NCBI GenBank assembly: GCA_007026445.1
Contig: VDMD01000007.1
Coordinates: forward strand, 682,001-746,000
Direction of reading: 5' to 3'
DNA length: 64,000 nt
Source of the DNA: Schizophyllum amplum
Lineage: Eukaryota > Basidiomycota > Agaricomycetes > Agaricales > Schizophyllaceae
Part shown: one piece after another, positions 54,301-62,702 of the stretch
Position numbering within the stretch: position 1 is the stretch's first letter
Layout: each line of letters starts with the position of its first letter
Position numbers and translations under genes: made by a program
The notes under the pieces: generated by a model
Database searches by the model: none
What the model was told of the DNA's origin: nothing
Seen by the model: only the letters and a program-made list of their open reading frames with translations

Positions 54301-57300
54301 ATGTCTACTGGCTTTGATATCCTACATCCTCCACGCGTTCCCCGCCTCCCCCCGACTCCTTCCGCTCCCTATGTCTCCCCTAAGGCCCGACGCCTACAAC
54401 ACTGTAATGATCGTTTAGCTGTAGTCTCCGAGTTGAATGGGATGCTTGCGGGGCGGCGCGTGGACTCTGGCGAGTTCACGACGCCGGACCGTGACCCTTC
54501 TCATTTCGTTTGCGCGATTTTGGAGCGTATTGAGGCCCTCGAGTATGCTGAGCGCCTCGCTGCCATGAGCTCTGAGATCAAGGCGGACTATAAGGATGTT
54601 TTCGGGCCCATCGCGCACGTCGACGACCTGGATGATTCGCACGTCTGCAAGATTGAGCTCGCTAGTTCTGACTTCACTCTCTCGAAGCGGACGTACCCCT
54701 CGCCTCGCAAGTACCGTGAAGCTTGGGAAACCCTCATTCAGCGCCACCTTGATGCTGGGCGGATCCGGCCTTCGTCTTCGTCTTTTGCGTCTCCCGCTTT
54801 CTTGACACCGAAGGCTGACAAGACGGCGCTCCCTCGCTGGGTTAATGACTATCGTCTTCTGAACGCGGTTACAGTGACGGACCGCCACCCTATCCCTCGC
54901 GTCGACGACATACTCGCTGCTGCTGGGACAGGCTCCATCTGGGGGAAGATGGACATGACAGACTCCTTCTACCAAACCAAGCTGGACCCTGCGTCTGTTC
55001 CCTTGACTGCTGTCACTACGCCTTTGGGTCTGTACGAGTGGCTGGTTATGCCTCAGGGTTTCAAGAACGCCCCTCCCGTGCACCAGCGGCGCGTCACTGA
55101 CGCTCTCCGCCCGTACCTTGGGAAATTCTGCTACATCTGCCTCGATGACATTATCATTTGGTCGGACTCGGTCGAGGAGCACGCCACTCAGGTTCGCTTG
55201 ATTCTGGATGCCTTACGTGCTGCTAAGCTCTTCTGCAATCCCAAGAAGTGCGCTTTCTTCCTGGATTCGCTCGACTTCTTGGGCCATCATATCTCGCGTC
55301 GCGGTATACAGGCTCAGACTAGCAAGGTGGACGCAATTCTGCAGTGGCCTGTCCCCACGAATGCGACCGAGATGCGCCGTTTCTTGGGTCTCACTCGCTA
55401 CATTGCGCGCTACCTGCCGAACCTTGCTGAGCATACCCGCGTGCTTGACCCTCTCACTGGAAAGGAATACGGAAAGGGGTTCCCCGACTGGGGTGATGCT
55501 GAACAGTATGCCTTCGAAAAGATTCGCGCGCTTGCAGCTTCGCTTGAATGTCTCGCCGTTGTGGACTATGAGAACCCTGGGGACAACAAGCTCTTTGTCA
55601 CTACCGATGCCTCTGACTGGCGCACCGGGGCGGTTCTGTCCTGGGGTCCTACTTGGGAAACAGCGCGCCCAGTGGCTTACGACTCTGCCTCGCTCAAGGG
55701 CGCTGAACTGCATTATGCAACTCATGAGAAGGAGCTCCTTGCCATTATACGCGCGCTGAAGAAGTGGCGTGCCGATTGTCTGGGCATGCCTGTCCACGTC
55801 TATACCGACCACCGCACGCTGGAGAATTTTAATTCGCAGCGCGATTTGTCTCGTCGACAACTCCGCTGGATGGAGACTATGTCGCAGTTTGAGCTGCATA
55901 TCACATACCTACCGGGGGACAAGAATGTTGCCGCCGACGCCTTGTCTCGACTGCCGAACGACCCTTCGGAGCCGGCCTACAGCTCCGCGGAAGACTCTTG
56001 GGCTCGCTACGGGACTCGTCCCGTCTGCCTGCTACTGTCGCGCTTGCCCTCTGCCTCGGTCGATGTGGTGCGGTCTGCCTGTGCCACTAATGTCTGTGCC
56101 CTGCTGTCCATCCGGCCCGACGAATCTTGGCTCTCTGACATCAAGGCCGGCTACGTTGACGATGCGTTTGTGGCAAAGCTGACCTCGCGCAATGTCTCAG
56201 TTCCGGGTGTCGATCAGCGACACGGCCTCTGGTATGTTGGCGGACGTCTTTACGTGCCCGCTCACGCCTCCTTGCGCGAGGAACTCTTTCAGATTGCGCA
56301 TGACTCTTGTGGGCATTTCGGCGCCGAGAAGTCTCTCCGTAATCTGCGCGACTCTTACTACTGGCCTGGCATGCGGCGTGATCTCGAGCGCGCATACGTC
56401 CCCTCATGCCCCGACTGCCAGCGCAATAAGGCGAGTACGAAGGCTAAGGGCGGTCCCCTGCATCCGCTTCCGGTGCCAGACCGGCGCGGTGAGGAGATCG
56501 CGATGGACTTCGTGGGCCCTTTGCCGCCTGACTCGGGCTTTGACTACATCCTGTCCATCACAGATCGCTTGGGCGCCGACTGCCGGATCGTCCCTACCCG
56601 CACTACGCTTACCGCCGAGGAACTTGCTGCTGTATTTTTCGATAACTGGGTTTGCGAGAACGGTTTGCCCCTGCACATCACGCTGGATCGCGACAAGCTC
56701 TTTGTCTCTCGCTTCTGGCAGGCACTGCACCTCCTCTCCGGCATCAAGCTGCGCATGTCCTCCGCGTATCATCCTCAGACCGACGGTTCGTCCGAGCGCT
56801 TCAACCAGACCATTAATCAATGTCTTCGCTTCCACGTCGAGCGCAATCAGAAGGGCTGGGTTCGCGCTTTGCCTCGTGTTCGGTTTGACATCATGAACAC
56901 GGTGAACTCGTCTACCGGCCTAACACATTTCGAGATGCACATCGGTCGCCACCCCCGTCGCCTGCCGCCCCTTGTGCCCGCCTCGCTGCCTGACACGCTG
57001 CGAGGGACGAAGGAGGCTTTCTCTGCCGAGAAACATCTGCGGCTCTTCTTGGATAATGAGGCAGAAGCGCGTGACATGTTGACTCAGGCAAAAGTTAACC
57101 AGGCCTACGCTGCTAATGCGCGTCGGCCGTCTGAGCCGGCTATTGCGGCGGGCGACCGCGTTAAGGTTGCGACTTATAATCGCCGCAAGCACTACAAGGC
57201 AAAAGGCGAGAAGCGCGTCGCGAAGTTCATGCCTCGCTTTGACGGGCCTTACGAGGTTTTGCGTGCCTTCCCGGAAACCTCGACTTACGAGCTCGCGTTG

Positions 57301-57687
57301 CCGAATTCAGGTGTTTTCAACAAATTCCACGTCTCCGAGCTCGTGCGTTGGAATGATAACGACGATGCTCTGTTTCCTTCGCGCGCGCTTGCTGAGCCTG
57401 GCCCAATCCTGACAGAGGACGGATACGAGGAATTTTTCATTGATCGTATCATTGACGAAAAACGCGTGCGTAATAAACTACAATATCTAGTTCGCTGGAC
57501 TGGTTATGGGCCGGTTGATGATCGCTGGCTGCCCGCTAGTGAGCTGGCTGACTGCGAAGCGCTCGATCATTGGCTTGCTGCGCGTGCGCCGCCCGTGTCC
57601 TTGGTCTCTGGCGCTGCTTGCTCTGTGTCCTGCGCCGCTGTCTTCACCATACCACGCGCCGATTCTGGAGTGCCTGGGAGGGTGTAA
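51361..57687 (+). CDS. Gag-Pol polyprotein of the Ty3/gypsy element (2,108 aa)
   Basis: Single frame without a gag/pol shift. Gag occupies about residues 1-480, with an atypical knuckle CFGCLTLQAPHGGRGC near 425. An Arg/Ser-rich linker follows at 640-770. Protease-like ALIDDGSPFVLI near 866. RT with HPIPRVDDILA (~1175), MPQGFKNAP and the catalytic block YICLDDIIIW, where residue 1260 is Cys instead of the Tyr of YxDD. RNase H with VTTDASDWRTGAVL (~1413) and YTDHRTLENF. Integrase HHCC (HDSCGHFG ... CPDCQRN, ~1650) and the D-D-E core (MDFVGPLP, LDRDKLFVSRFW, HPQTDGSSERFNQT). Chromodomain at the C-terminus (EEFFIDRIIDEKRVRNKLQY, RWTGYG), which steers integration to marked chromatin. The TAA stop lies within the 3' LTR. 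Everything needed for transposition appears present except for doubt over the Cys in RT. Confidence 0.97.
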   Translation: MADTGHRQSPRFRSSSNSDPSLATAAAAPRSRASTAPSPAEAPANAAPRRRRAPAPSQLSLPPSNVPIPLPTSAEDPGSLPEVRLDSPLTPLPASPSSSVTSDDMPHIELAPGITLHGTGRLPTIENIPVTWVSLANPSTCSRVVGKFRSYGNSQNLADGAFMSSIVTAFESEKMRADIRQTAARRSLVHDDLTYAQLETVLKDTFIRGGAEGFLESFRTASRLPDESPHDFMDRIDGMNFDLDESHRISQAEIISRVGISFPHEFSSFCSRTYEFSALTTWVVPPAVAGDPASSLAHDASVGRFKDTVDKAWSAFAAGRADVGSMIDAALLQRGLDKRGADDRKRALSTASHYAQLPEAKRATSGFASNAAVAPAQAPRHLPSLHRSRATVNAVSFAGNGVQSFIPRRDLGGHIETLKREHGCFGCLTLQAPHGGRGCDATVEERNAIPRYQLDSPGVVDVINDLVARGILGPGKPLKLRELEAHVDQAFAAGPPSVPRSSAAATAPNNIPVRVNAVPAYSHVSPDSSYEDAHAPVGVNMIHYSPAAMATMYAGTGLPGRVAHVANVRSATSRTAMGPPPLPNLGWRGGPPAAALPPVDTSGPPISRGRRVEASFAGSDEDCGYDDDYISQPAPPRRSATHDGHVVRLPRSRSTHRSPSRSRSHARSDSRPRRSLSRDQEYDRHRRSPSVYEDARSYRSDARRDSRGHGDLSSRDSPAPARRPASVTAADSPPCRSPARAPFVQSPGSPLTPVSGDSSPRLPPRTPPSPSPAPRVRTARTEVSEVSPARTRSRARSEGRGARSSGLASAVQEVCTLSACSPPAASPDSPPADGGLADIPHRLPHISWKCFVGSPESSCQAGVSALIDDGSPFVLIRADLREQLRLRVHRLDAPEILGVAMDDADGNKVEVCIDTYSLLTLHDRSRSFRSQTVKALIVPSLHVPLLLGLPFLALNDFRVSYSLRYDSRSRTRVFDPSVICMSTGFDILHPPRVPRLPPTPSAPYVSPKARRLQHCNDRLAVVSELNGMLAGRRVDSGEFTTPDRDPSHFVCAILERIEALEYAERLAAMSSEIKADYKDVFGPIAHVDDLDDSHVCKIELASSDFTLSKRTYPSPRKYREAWETLIQRHLDAGRIRPSSSSFASPAFLTPKADKTALPRWVNDYRLLNAVTVTDRHPIPRVDDILAAAGTGSIWGKMDMTDSFYQTKLDPASVPLTAVTTPLGLYEWLVMPQGFKNAPPVHQRRVTDALRPYLGKFCYICLDDIIIWSDSVEEHATQVRLILDALRAAKLFCNPKKCAFFLDSLDFLGHHISRRGIQAQTSKVDAILQWPVPTNATEMRRFLGLTRYIARYLPNLAEHTRVLDPLTGKEYGKGFPDWGDAEQYAFEKIRALAASLECLAVVDYENPGDNKLFVTTDASDWRTGAVLSWGPTWETARPVAYDSASLKGAELHYATHEKELLAIIRALKKWRADCLGMPVHVYTDHRTLENFNSQRDLSRRQLRWMETMSQFELHITYLPGDKNVAADALSRLPNDPSEPAYSSAEDSWARYGTRPVCLLLSRLPSASVDVVRSACATNVCALLSIRPDESWLSDIKAGYVDDAFVAKLTSRNVSVPGVDQRHGLWYVGGRLYVPAHASLREELFQIAHDSCGHFGAEKSLRNLRDSYYWPGMRRDLERAYVPSCPDCQRNKASTKAKGGPLHPLPVPDRRGEEIAMDFVGPLPPDSGFDYILSITDRLGADCRIVPTRTTLTAEELAAVFFDNWVCENGLPLHITLDRDKLFVSRFWQALHLLSGIKLRMSSAYHPQTDGSSERFNQTINQCLRFHVERNQKGWVRALPRVRFDIMNTVNSSTGLTHFEMHIGRHPRRLPPLVPASLPDTLRGTKEAFSAEKHLRLFLDNEAEARDMLTQAKVNQAYAANARRPSEPAIAAGDRVKVATYNRRKHYKAKGEKRVAKFMPRFDGPYEVLRAFPETSTYELALPNSGVFNKFHVSELVRWNDNDDALFPSRALAEPGPILTEDGYEEFFIDRIIDEKRVRNKLQYLVRWTGYGPVDDRWLPASELADCEALDHWLAARAPPVSLVSGAACSVSCAAVFTIPRADSGVPGRV

Positions 57688-57892
57688 CGTGACCGTTCCA
57701 TTTACGCCACTTATCACTACTTATGTCGGCCTCGGCACCCGCCGAGATATATACGTTCCGGATATATCTACTTACTTACGCTTGTTCTTCTCTCTGACGT
57801 CCACCGCCGCACACATACCCCAATACGACGTGGTTCTGTTCTGACTGCGTGAGTCCCGCTTAGCAGTGTTCGGCCCCTGCGGTCGCCTCACA
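57683..57892 (+). repeat. 3' LTR, 210 bp
   Basis: Same 210 bases as 50,657-50,866, with no mismatch found by eye. Its first five bases TGTAA supply the gag-pol stop codon. Confidence 0.97.
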
Positions 57893-57897
57893 ACCTA
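57893..57897. repeat. Target-site duplication ACCTA, right
   Basis: Directly after the CACA end of the 3' LTR; equals 50,652-50,656. Confidence 0.95.
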
Positions 57898-58234
57898 CCA
57901 CTGGCCTCCTACAATGGCAAACAATCTCCAGACTGGTACAATACGGCACGAGGTTGCCCAACGACTGCCACTCTGGGAAAAGCTTTACAAGAGCTTACCG
58001 GCTGCATATAGTCCGTTTGCGCTCAGGCAATGACTTATCATACCTTACCAGAATGGTGGCGTAGTACAAGGCGTTTACAACGGCTGATCAGACCGTGCCA
58101 TGATGGCGCATCATTGTGAGTGGTAAAAGGCTTTATCTCAAAATCCCGAAATCTCTGATGGCTTCATTGGTATGGCGCCGGTGCAGTGCCGCAGCAACGC
58201 TTCCCTCGAGCTACCCCATTCGCCGCAACATATA

Positions 58235-59976
58235 ATGGCCGTGCAACCCCCCGCTCTGCGAATTCCTGCGGAGATTCAGGACATCATCTGTCACAATTTG
58301 ACCTTTCAACGGAAAGATCTTCTGCATCTTTCTCGAGTCTGCCGACACTGGCATGCGGTCGCGGAAGCGGTAGCATGGGAGACCGTGGACGAGCTGGAGA
58401 CCTTGCTTAGGCTTATGCCCAGGGATGCTTGGGAAGGTGCGTCGGTCTATACAGGTGTCATGACTGTCGTCTAAAGACTGCACAGAACCCGACGGGGGAT
58501 TCCGTACTCATTGCCTTGTCAGTATAGTCAGGTTAGCCCCACCATAGTCAACTCGTCTTAACACTCGCACAGACCCTGAAGCGCCAACCGACGGCCAGCG
58601 ACTGGGAGCCCGTCCTCACGAAGGCAGGTTATGTGAAGACCCTATGCCTCGATTTCGTCTCTCAGGACCTGCAATGGAGCATCGTGCGAGACCCACCCCC
58701 GCGGAGCCTCTTCCCTGCCTTGCGCGAGCTGTCCATCGACGACTCGTTTGAACACGAGATGTTCGATATAGAGTCCCACTTCATGGCCGTGCTGGTACCG
58801 CCGACCCTAAGCATCCTGCGCATAACATCTACGTATCAGGACGTCTGCAGCGATGCAGCATCTATCCTCGAGTGCTGCTGCCGCGAGTCGATCACGACCG
58901 TGCACGTCAACAACCAGGACTACAATGAACAGGAAAGAGATATAGGCTTCGAGTGGTATACCCTGGGCGACCTGATGGATGCGCTCCAGCTGTGTCCTCG
59001 TCTATCGCACGTGTCCCTCAAGCTACGCCTAGACAAGGATCCCAGACTGTTCATAAGGCTCTCCGAATCCCCAGCGCTAGTTTCGATGAACATCGACCTC
59101 GGTGGGGACGACCGCTTGCAGGGATGGCTTGAAGGCGGCGCCCCGAAGTACCCGCCTTCTCGCTTTTCCGCACTGCGCCATCTACATATCGACGGCGGAT
59201 CCTTCTTCGACGCGATGTCGATCATTGCGTTGCCAGCGCAGAAGGCGCCATGCCGAAAGATGGAGGCAATATACGTGCACGCCGGGCATGAGGACGAGTC
59301 AGGAGCACTACAACTTCTCGTGGAGGATATCAACAAGTGGTGTGATGCGTCGACCCTGCGTAAAGTGCAGATCGAAAGGGCAGAGTGGGGCGAGGAAATC
59401 CAAGAGTGGCCGCTCGTGTACGAGCACATCGAACCGCTCACCAAATTTCGCGGTCTCACCCATGTTCGCATGGGCGGCGGCATGGACGGGACGAGAGTGA
59501 CGGACGTAAACTGTGAGGCGATGGCGCGAGCCTGGCCCGAGCTGAAGGAACTCTCCGTCAGCGTAGTGGCAGTCCACGAGACGGGGACGGCCTGCACGTT
59601 GGAGGCGCTGGTGCCCTTCGCGCGTCATTGCCCGCGCGTCCAATTTCTTCACCTTCCCTTAAACGCAATCAGCATCCCCGAAGCGGTTCAGCCTACGGCT
59701 TCCCATCCGGCGGCACCGCGTGCGTTGGATGATTACTTGAAGATATGTGTCTCGTACGGTGCCATAGCCGATCCGCATGCGGTGGCGCGCTTCCTGTGCA
59801 AGCTCTTCCCGCATAGGGATCTTGAGGTTGCGTACACGTCAGCCTACATGAGTAGCGGTCTGACGATGCTGGAGGAGAAGCAACGGATCGATCAGTGGAG
59901 TACTGTAGAGGCGCTGGTCGATCCACGGGCGAACCAGCTGAAGGAACTTCCGTTGGACTTACGCCCAAGATGGTGA
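58235..59976 (+). CDS. F-box/LRR-like protein, tandem copy 1
   Basis: Start MAVQPPALRIPAEIQDIICH. The F-box continues KDLLHLSRVCRHWHAVAEAV. After one intron (donor near 58,455, acceptor at ~58,572), a 450-codon exon begins TLKRQPTASDWEPVLTKAGY. It carries repeating leucine-rich segments (LFPALRELSIDDSF, CPRLSHVSLKLRL, FSALRHLHIDGGSF, FRGLTHVRMGG, WPELKELSVSVVAV) and ends LPLDLRPRW. It is a paralogue of the next gene, with conserved blocks such as HAGHEDESGAL and GAIADPHAVA. Likely an SCF substrate adaptor; target unknown. Its promoter is disrupted by a nested insertion, so expression may be altered. An ATG 63 bases upstream is in frame but absent from the paralogue. Confidence 0.8.
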
Positions 59977-60505
59977 ATAGATCTTAGGAACAATGACACT
60001 TTCTTGCTTTCGCTCGTCGAATCTGACGAACGTTGTGATGAATGTGAATCCTGGCGTGAGCGAGAGTCACCGCTATGGAGAAGATCCGGTAAGGACAATC
60101 AAAGCGCGTAAGGCGCGTACGAGAAAGGGAGGAGGTGGCGCAATATGAATGAGAGCCCTGCCCATCCGTATATTCACCTCTAAGTCTGACATGAAGTAGT
60201 TCTAGATACGCCACAAGCTAATATGCATCTCCCTACTAAGCATCATTGGGCAATAACTGTGCGAAAGGGCGGAAGGCGAAAGGGCACAGAGCGGTAAGCC
60301 TGCGACTCCGACGAGTTCGTGGACTTCATGTCACGGGACCGCGTCCATTCCTTTTTGAACTGCCATCAATGTCGACTCCCAGTCTGTCTTGTGTCCTCTA
60401 AGACGGCACATTTCAACAGGTCTTGGGTTATTAAAAGCGGCTGGAATAGTACAACGCAGGTCCACCGTCGCAGCATCATTGCCTTTCTCCCGCTCTCGAC
60501 GCGCT
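59977..60505. other. Intergenic between the tandem F-box genes
   Basis: Holds the promoter block 60,321-60,415 that is also found at 49,143-49,235. Confidence 0.5.
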
Positions 60506-62237
60506 ATGGGATCTGTGGTTGCACCCCCCGCTCTGCGAATCCCTGCGGAGATTCAGGACATCATCTGCCACGATGAGACCTTGCAACTGAGAGATCTTCT
60601 GCATCTTGCTCAAGTCTGCCAACATTGGCATGCGGTAGCGGAAGCCGTAGCATGGGAAGATGTGGTCGAGCTGGAGACCTTGCTCAGGTTTATGCCCAGG
60701 GATGCTTGGGAAGGTGCGTCGGTCTATCATGGTGTCGTGACTGTCCGTCTGAAGACTGTGCAGAACCCGAAGGGAGGTATCCTCCTCACTGCCTTGTCAG
60801 TATTATCCTGCCAAGGATCATCGTAAACTCTTTCTAACACTTGCACAGAACCTCAACCGCCGATTAACCGCTAGCGACTGGGAGCCCACCCTCGCGAAGT
60901 CGCGATATGTGAAGACCCTGTATCTCGATTTCGTCTCTAAGGGTCTGCAGTGGAGCATCATGCTGGACCCACCCCCGCGGACACTCTTCCCTGCCTTGCG
61001 CGAGCTGCACATCGACGACTCGTTCGAATACGGCAGATTTGAGGTGGACTGCCGCTTCAGGGCCATGCTGGTACCGCCGACCCTGCGCATCTTACGCATC
61101 ACGTCTACGTATCAAGACGTGTGCGGCGAAGCAGCATCCATCGTCAAGTGCTGCCGCGAGTCGATCACGACCGTGCACGTCGACAACCACGAGCACAATG
61201 AAAAGGATAGAGATATCGACTCGGAGTCCTATGCCCTCATCGACCTGTTGGAAGCGCTCCAGGGATGTCCCCATCTATCGCACGTATCGCTCAAGCTCCG
61301 GCTGGACAAGGATTCCAGATTGTTCGAGAAACTCTCCCAATGCCCTGCGCTGGTCTCGTTGAACATCGACCTCGGCGAGGACGACCGCTTGCAAAGATGG
61401 CTTGAAGGCGGTGCCCCAAAGTACTTGCCTTCTCACTTTCCTGCACTGCACCATCTACATATCAACGGCGGGTCCTTCCTTGACGCGATGGCAATCATTG
61501 CGTCGGAGCAGGAGGCGCCCCGCCGGAAGATAGAGACCATATACGTGCACGCAGGGCACGAGGACGAATCAGGAGCACTACGACTTTTCGTGGATGATCT
61601 TAAGAAGTGTGACGCGTCGACATTGCGTACAGTGCACATCGAACAGGCAGATTGGGGAGGCGATGGATTCCAACAGTGGCCGCTCGTGTCCGAGCACATC
61701 GAGCCGCTTACCATGTTCAGCGGTCTCACGTATGTTCATATCGGCAGATTGTACGGGACAACGATCACGGACGTGGACTGCGCAGCGATGGCGCGAGCGT
61801 GGCCTCAGCTGAAAGATCTCTCAATCAGCATAATGGTGGAACACCGGACGGGGACAACCTGCACCTTGGCGGCTCTTGTGCCGTTCGCGCGTCATTGCCG
61901 GCACCTTCGGATTCTTGGCCTTCCTTTCAACGCAATCAGCATTCCCGACGCAACTCAGCCTAAGACTGTCCGTCCAGCGGAACCGCATGCATCGGTGATT
62001 CCCTTGAGCCTGCGTGTCTTGTATGGGGCCATAGCCGATCCACGTGCGGTGGCGCACTTCCTGTGCGAGCTCTTCCCACAGAGGGATCTCAAGGTTGAGT
62101 ACGCATTGGGTTTCTTTAGTGATGCTCTGACAAGCGCGGAGGATAACCAACGGGATGACCGGTGGAAAAGTGTACAGGCGCTGGTTGCGACACATGCGAC
62201 GCAGCTGAAGGAAAATTTGTTGTACGAAAGATGGTGA
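60506..62237 (+). CDS. F-box/LRR-like protein, tandem copy 2
   Basis: Start MGSVVAPPALRIPAEIQDII. F-box with LRDLLHLAQVCQHWHAVAEA. One intron ends CACTTGCACAG at ~60,847, then a long exon beginning NLNRRLTASDWEPTLAKSRY. Leucine-rich segments parallel copy 1 (PHLSHVSLKLRLDKD, FPALHHLHINGGSF, WPQLKDLSISIMVE). Ends LKENLLYERW. The copies have diverged well beyond the inverted-repeat arms, so this tandem duplication is older. Probably an SCF adaptor of unknown target. Confidence 0.8.
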
Positions 62238-62702
62238 ATAATTTATGACATCTGCTTGCTTTCGCTCTGAATTTCAGCTGTGAGCGCTTGAGCGTTGAAC
62301 GTTGAATGTTGAACGTTGAACGGTGATGAACGCCCGGAAAGCAACCCGTGATCACAACACCGCTATTGCCCACCTTGCGGACCGGCACACCTGTCAAGGA
62401 ATCATGGCAAACCCTACGCCTGGACTGCGGCAAACCTCAGAATGAAAAGAGTCCATGCCACACCGGAATTAATATCCAAGAAACCATGAGTCGTAGTTAC
62501 TACATTTCGAATAATTTACATTACATCTGGTTGTGCAAGCAAGGAGTGGGTGAATAGTAAGGAATGTTTTGTACACAGATCCAAAGACCAAGATCGAGAA
62601 CCTACATGAGTAGCCGGACATCTTCACGCGTCCCTCAAGCTGTACGCTTCGTCAACGCTGGCAATTCGCCCACTGTCGTCCATTCGTGCGCTGTCGGAGT
62701 CG
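62238..62702. other. Intergenic with a heptamer repeat
   Basis: Convergent gap between the F-box gene and the Unc93-like gene. A 7-bp repeat, CGTTGAA four times (third unit TGTTGAA), occupies 62,293-62,320. No gene. Confidence 0.5.
62293..62320. repeat. CGTTGAA heptamer microsatellite, four units
   Basis: Four 7-base units with a single substitution. Confidence 0.85.

Larger units (their letters stand above)
50657..57892 (+). mobile_element. Intact chromodomain Ty3/gypsy LTR retrotransposon
   Basis: 7,236 bp with matching 210-bp LTRs, a 5-bp target duplication and one uninterrupted gag-pol frame in the order Gag, protease, reverse transcriptase, RNase H, integrase, chromodomain. The polypurine tract before the 3' LTR is probably CTGGGAGGG. 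A tRNA primer site directly after the 5' LTR was not recognised. No difference between the LTRs means a very recent insertion. Confidence 0.97.
49258..58162. mobile_element. Candidate DNA transposon (~1.66 kb without the nested retroelement) with 15-bp TIRs
   Basis: GCCATCAGAGATTTC at 49,258-49,272 and its exact complement at 58,148-58,162. The second tandem F-box gene has its promoter block and coding start contiguous, while here they are separated by exactly this segment, which serves as an empty-site comparison. The interior left end is AT-rich with ATAATTGC-like subterminal repeats. It carries at least one interrupted frame but no recognised transposase. A 2-base AT duplication next to CAGAG ends is possible. 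The superfamily is unknown. Confidence 0.5.

Noticed and set aside
51634..56835. Long antisense frames opposite gag-pol (up to 294 codons)
   Set aside because: Mirror frames of a GC-rich coding sequence; no independent homology.
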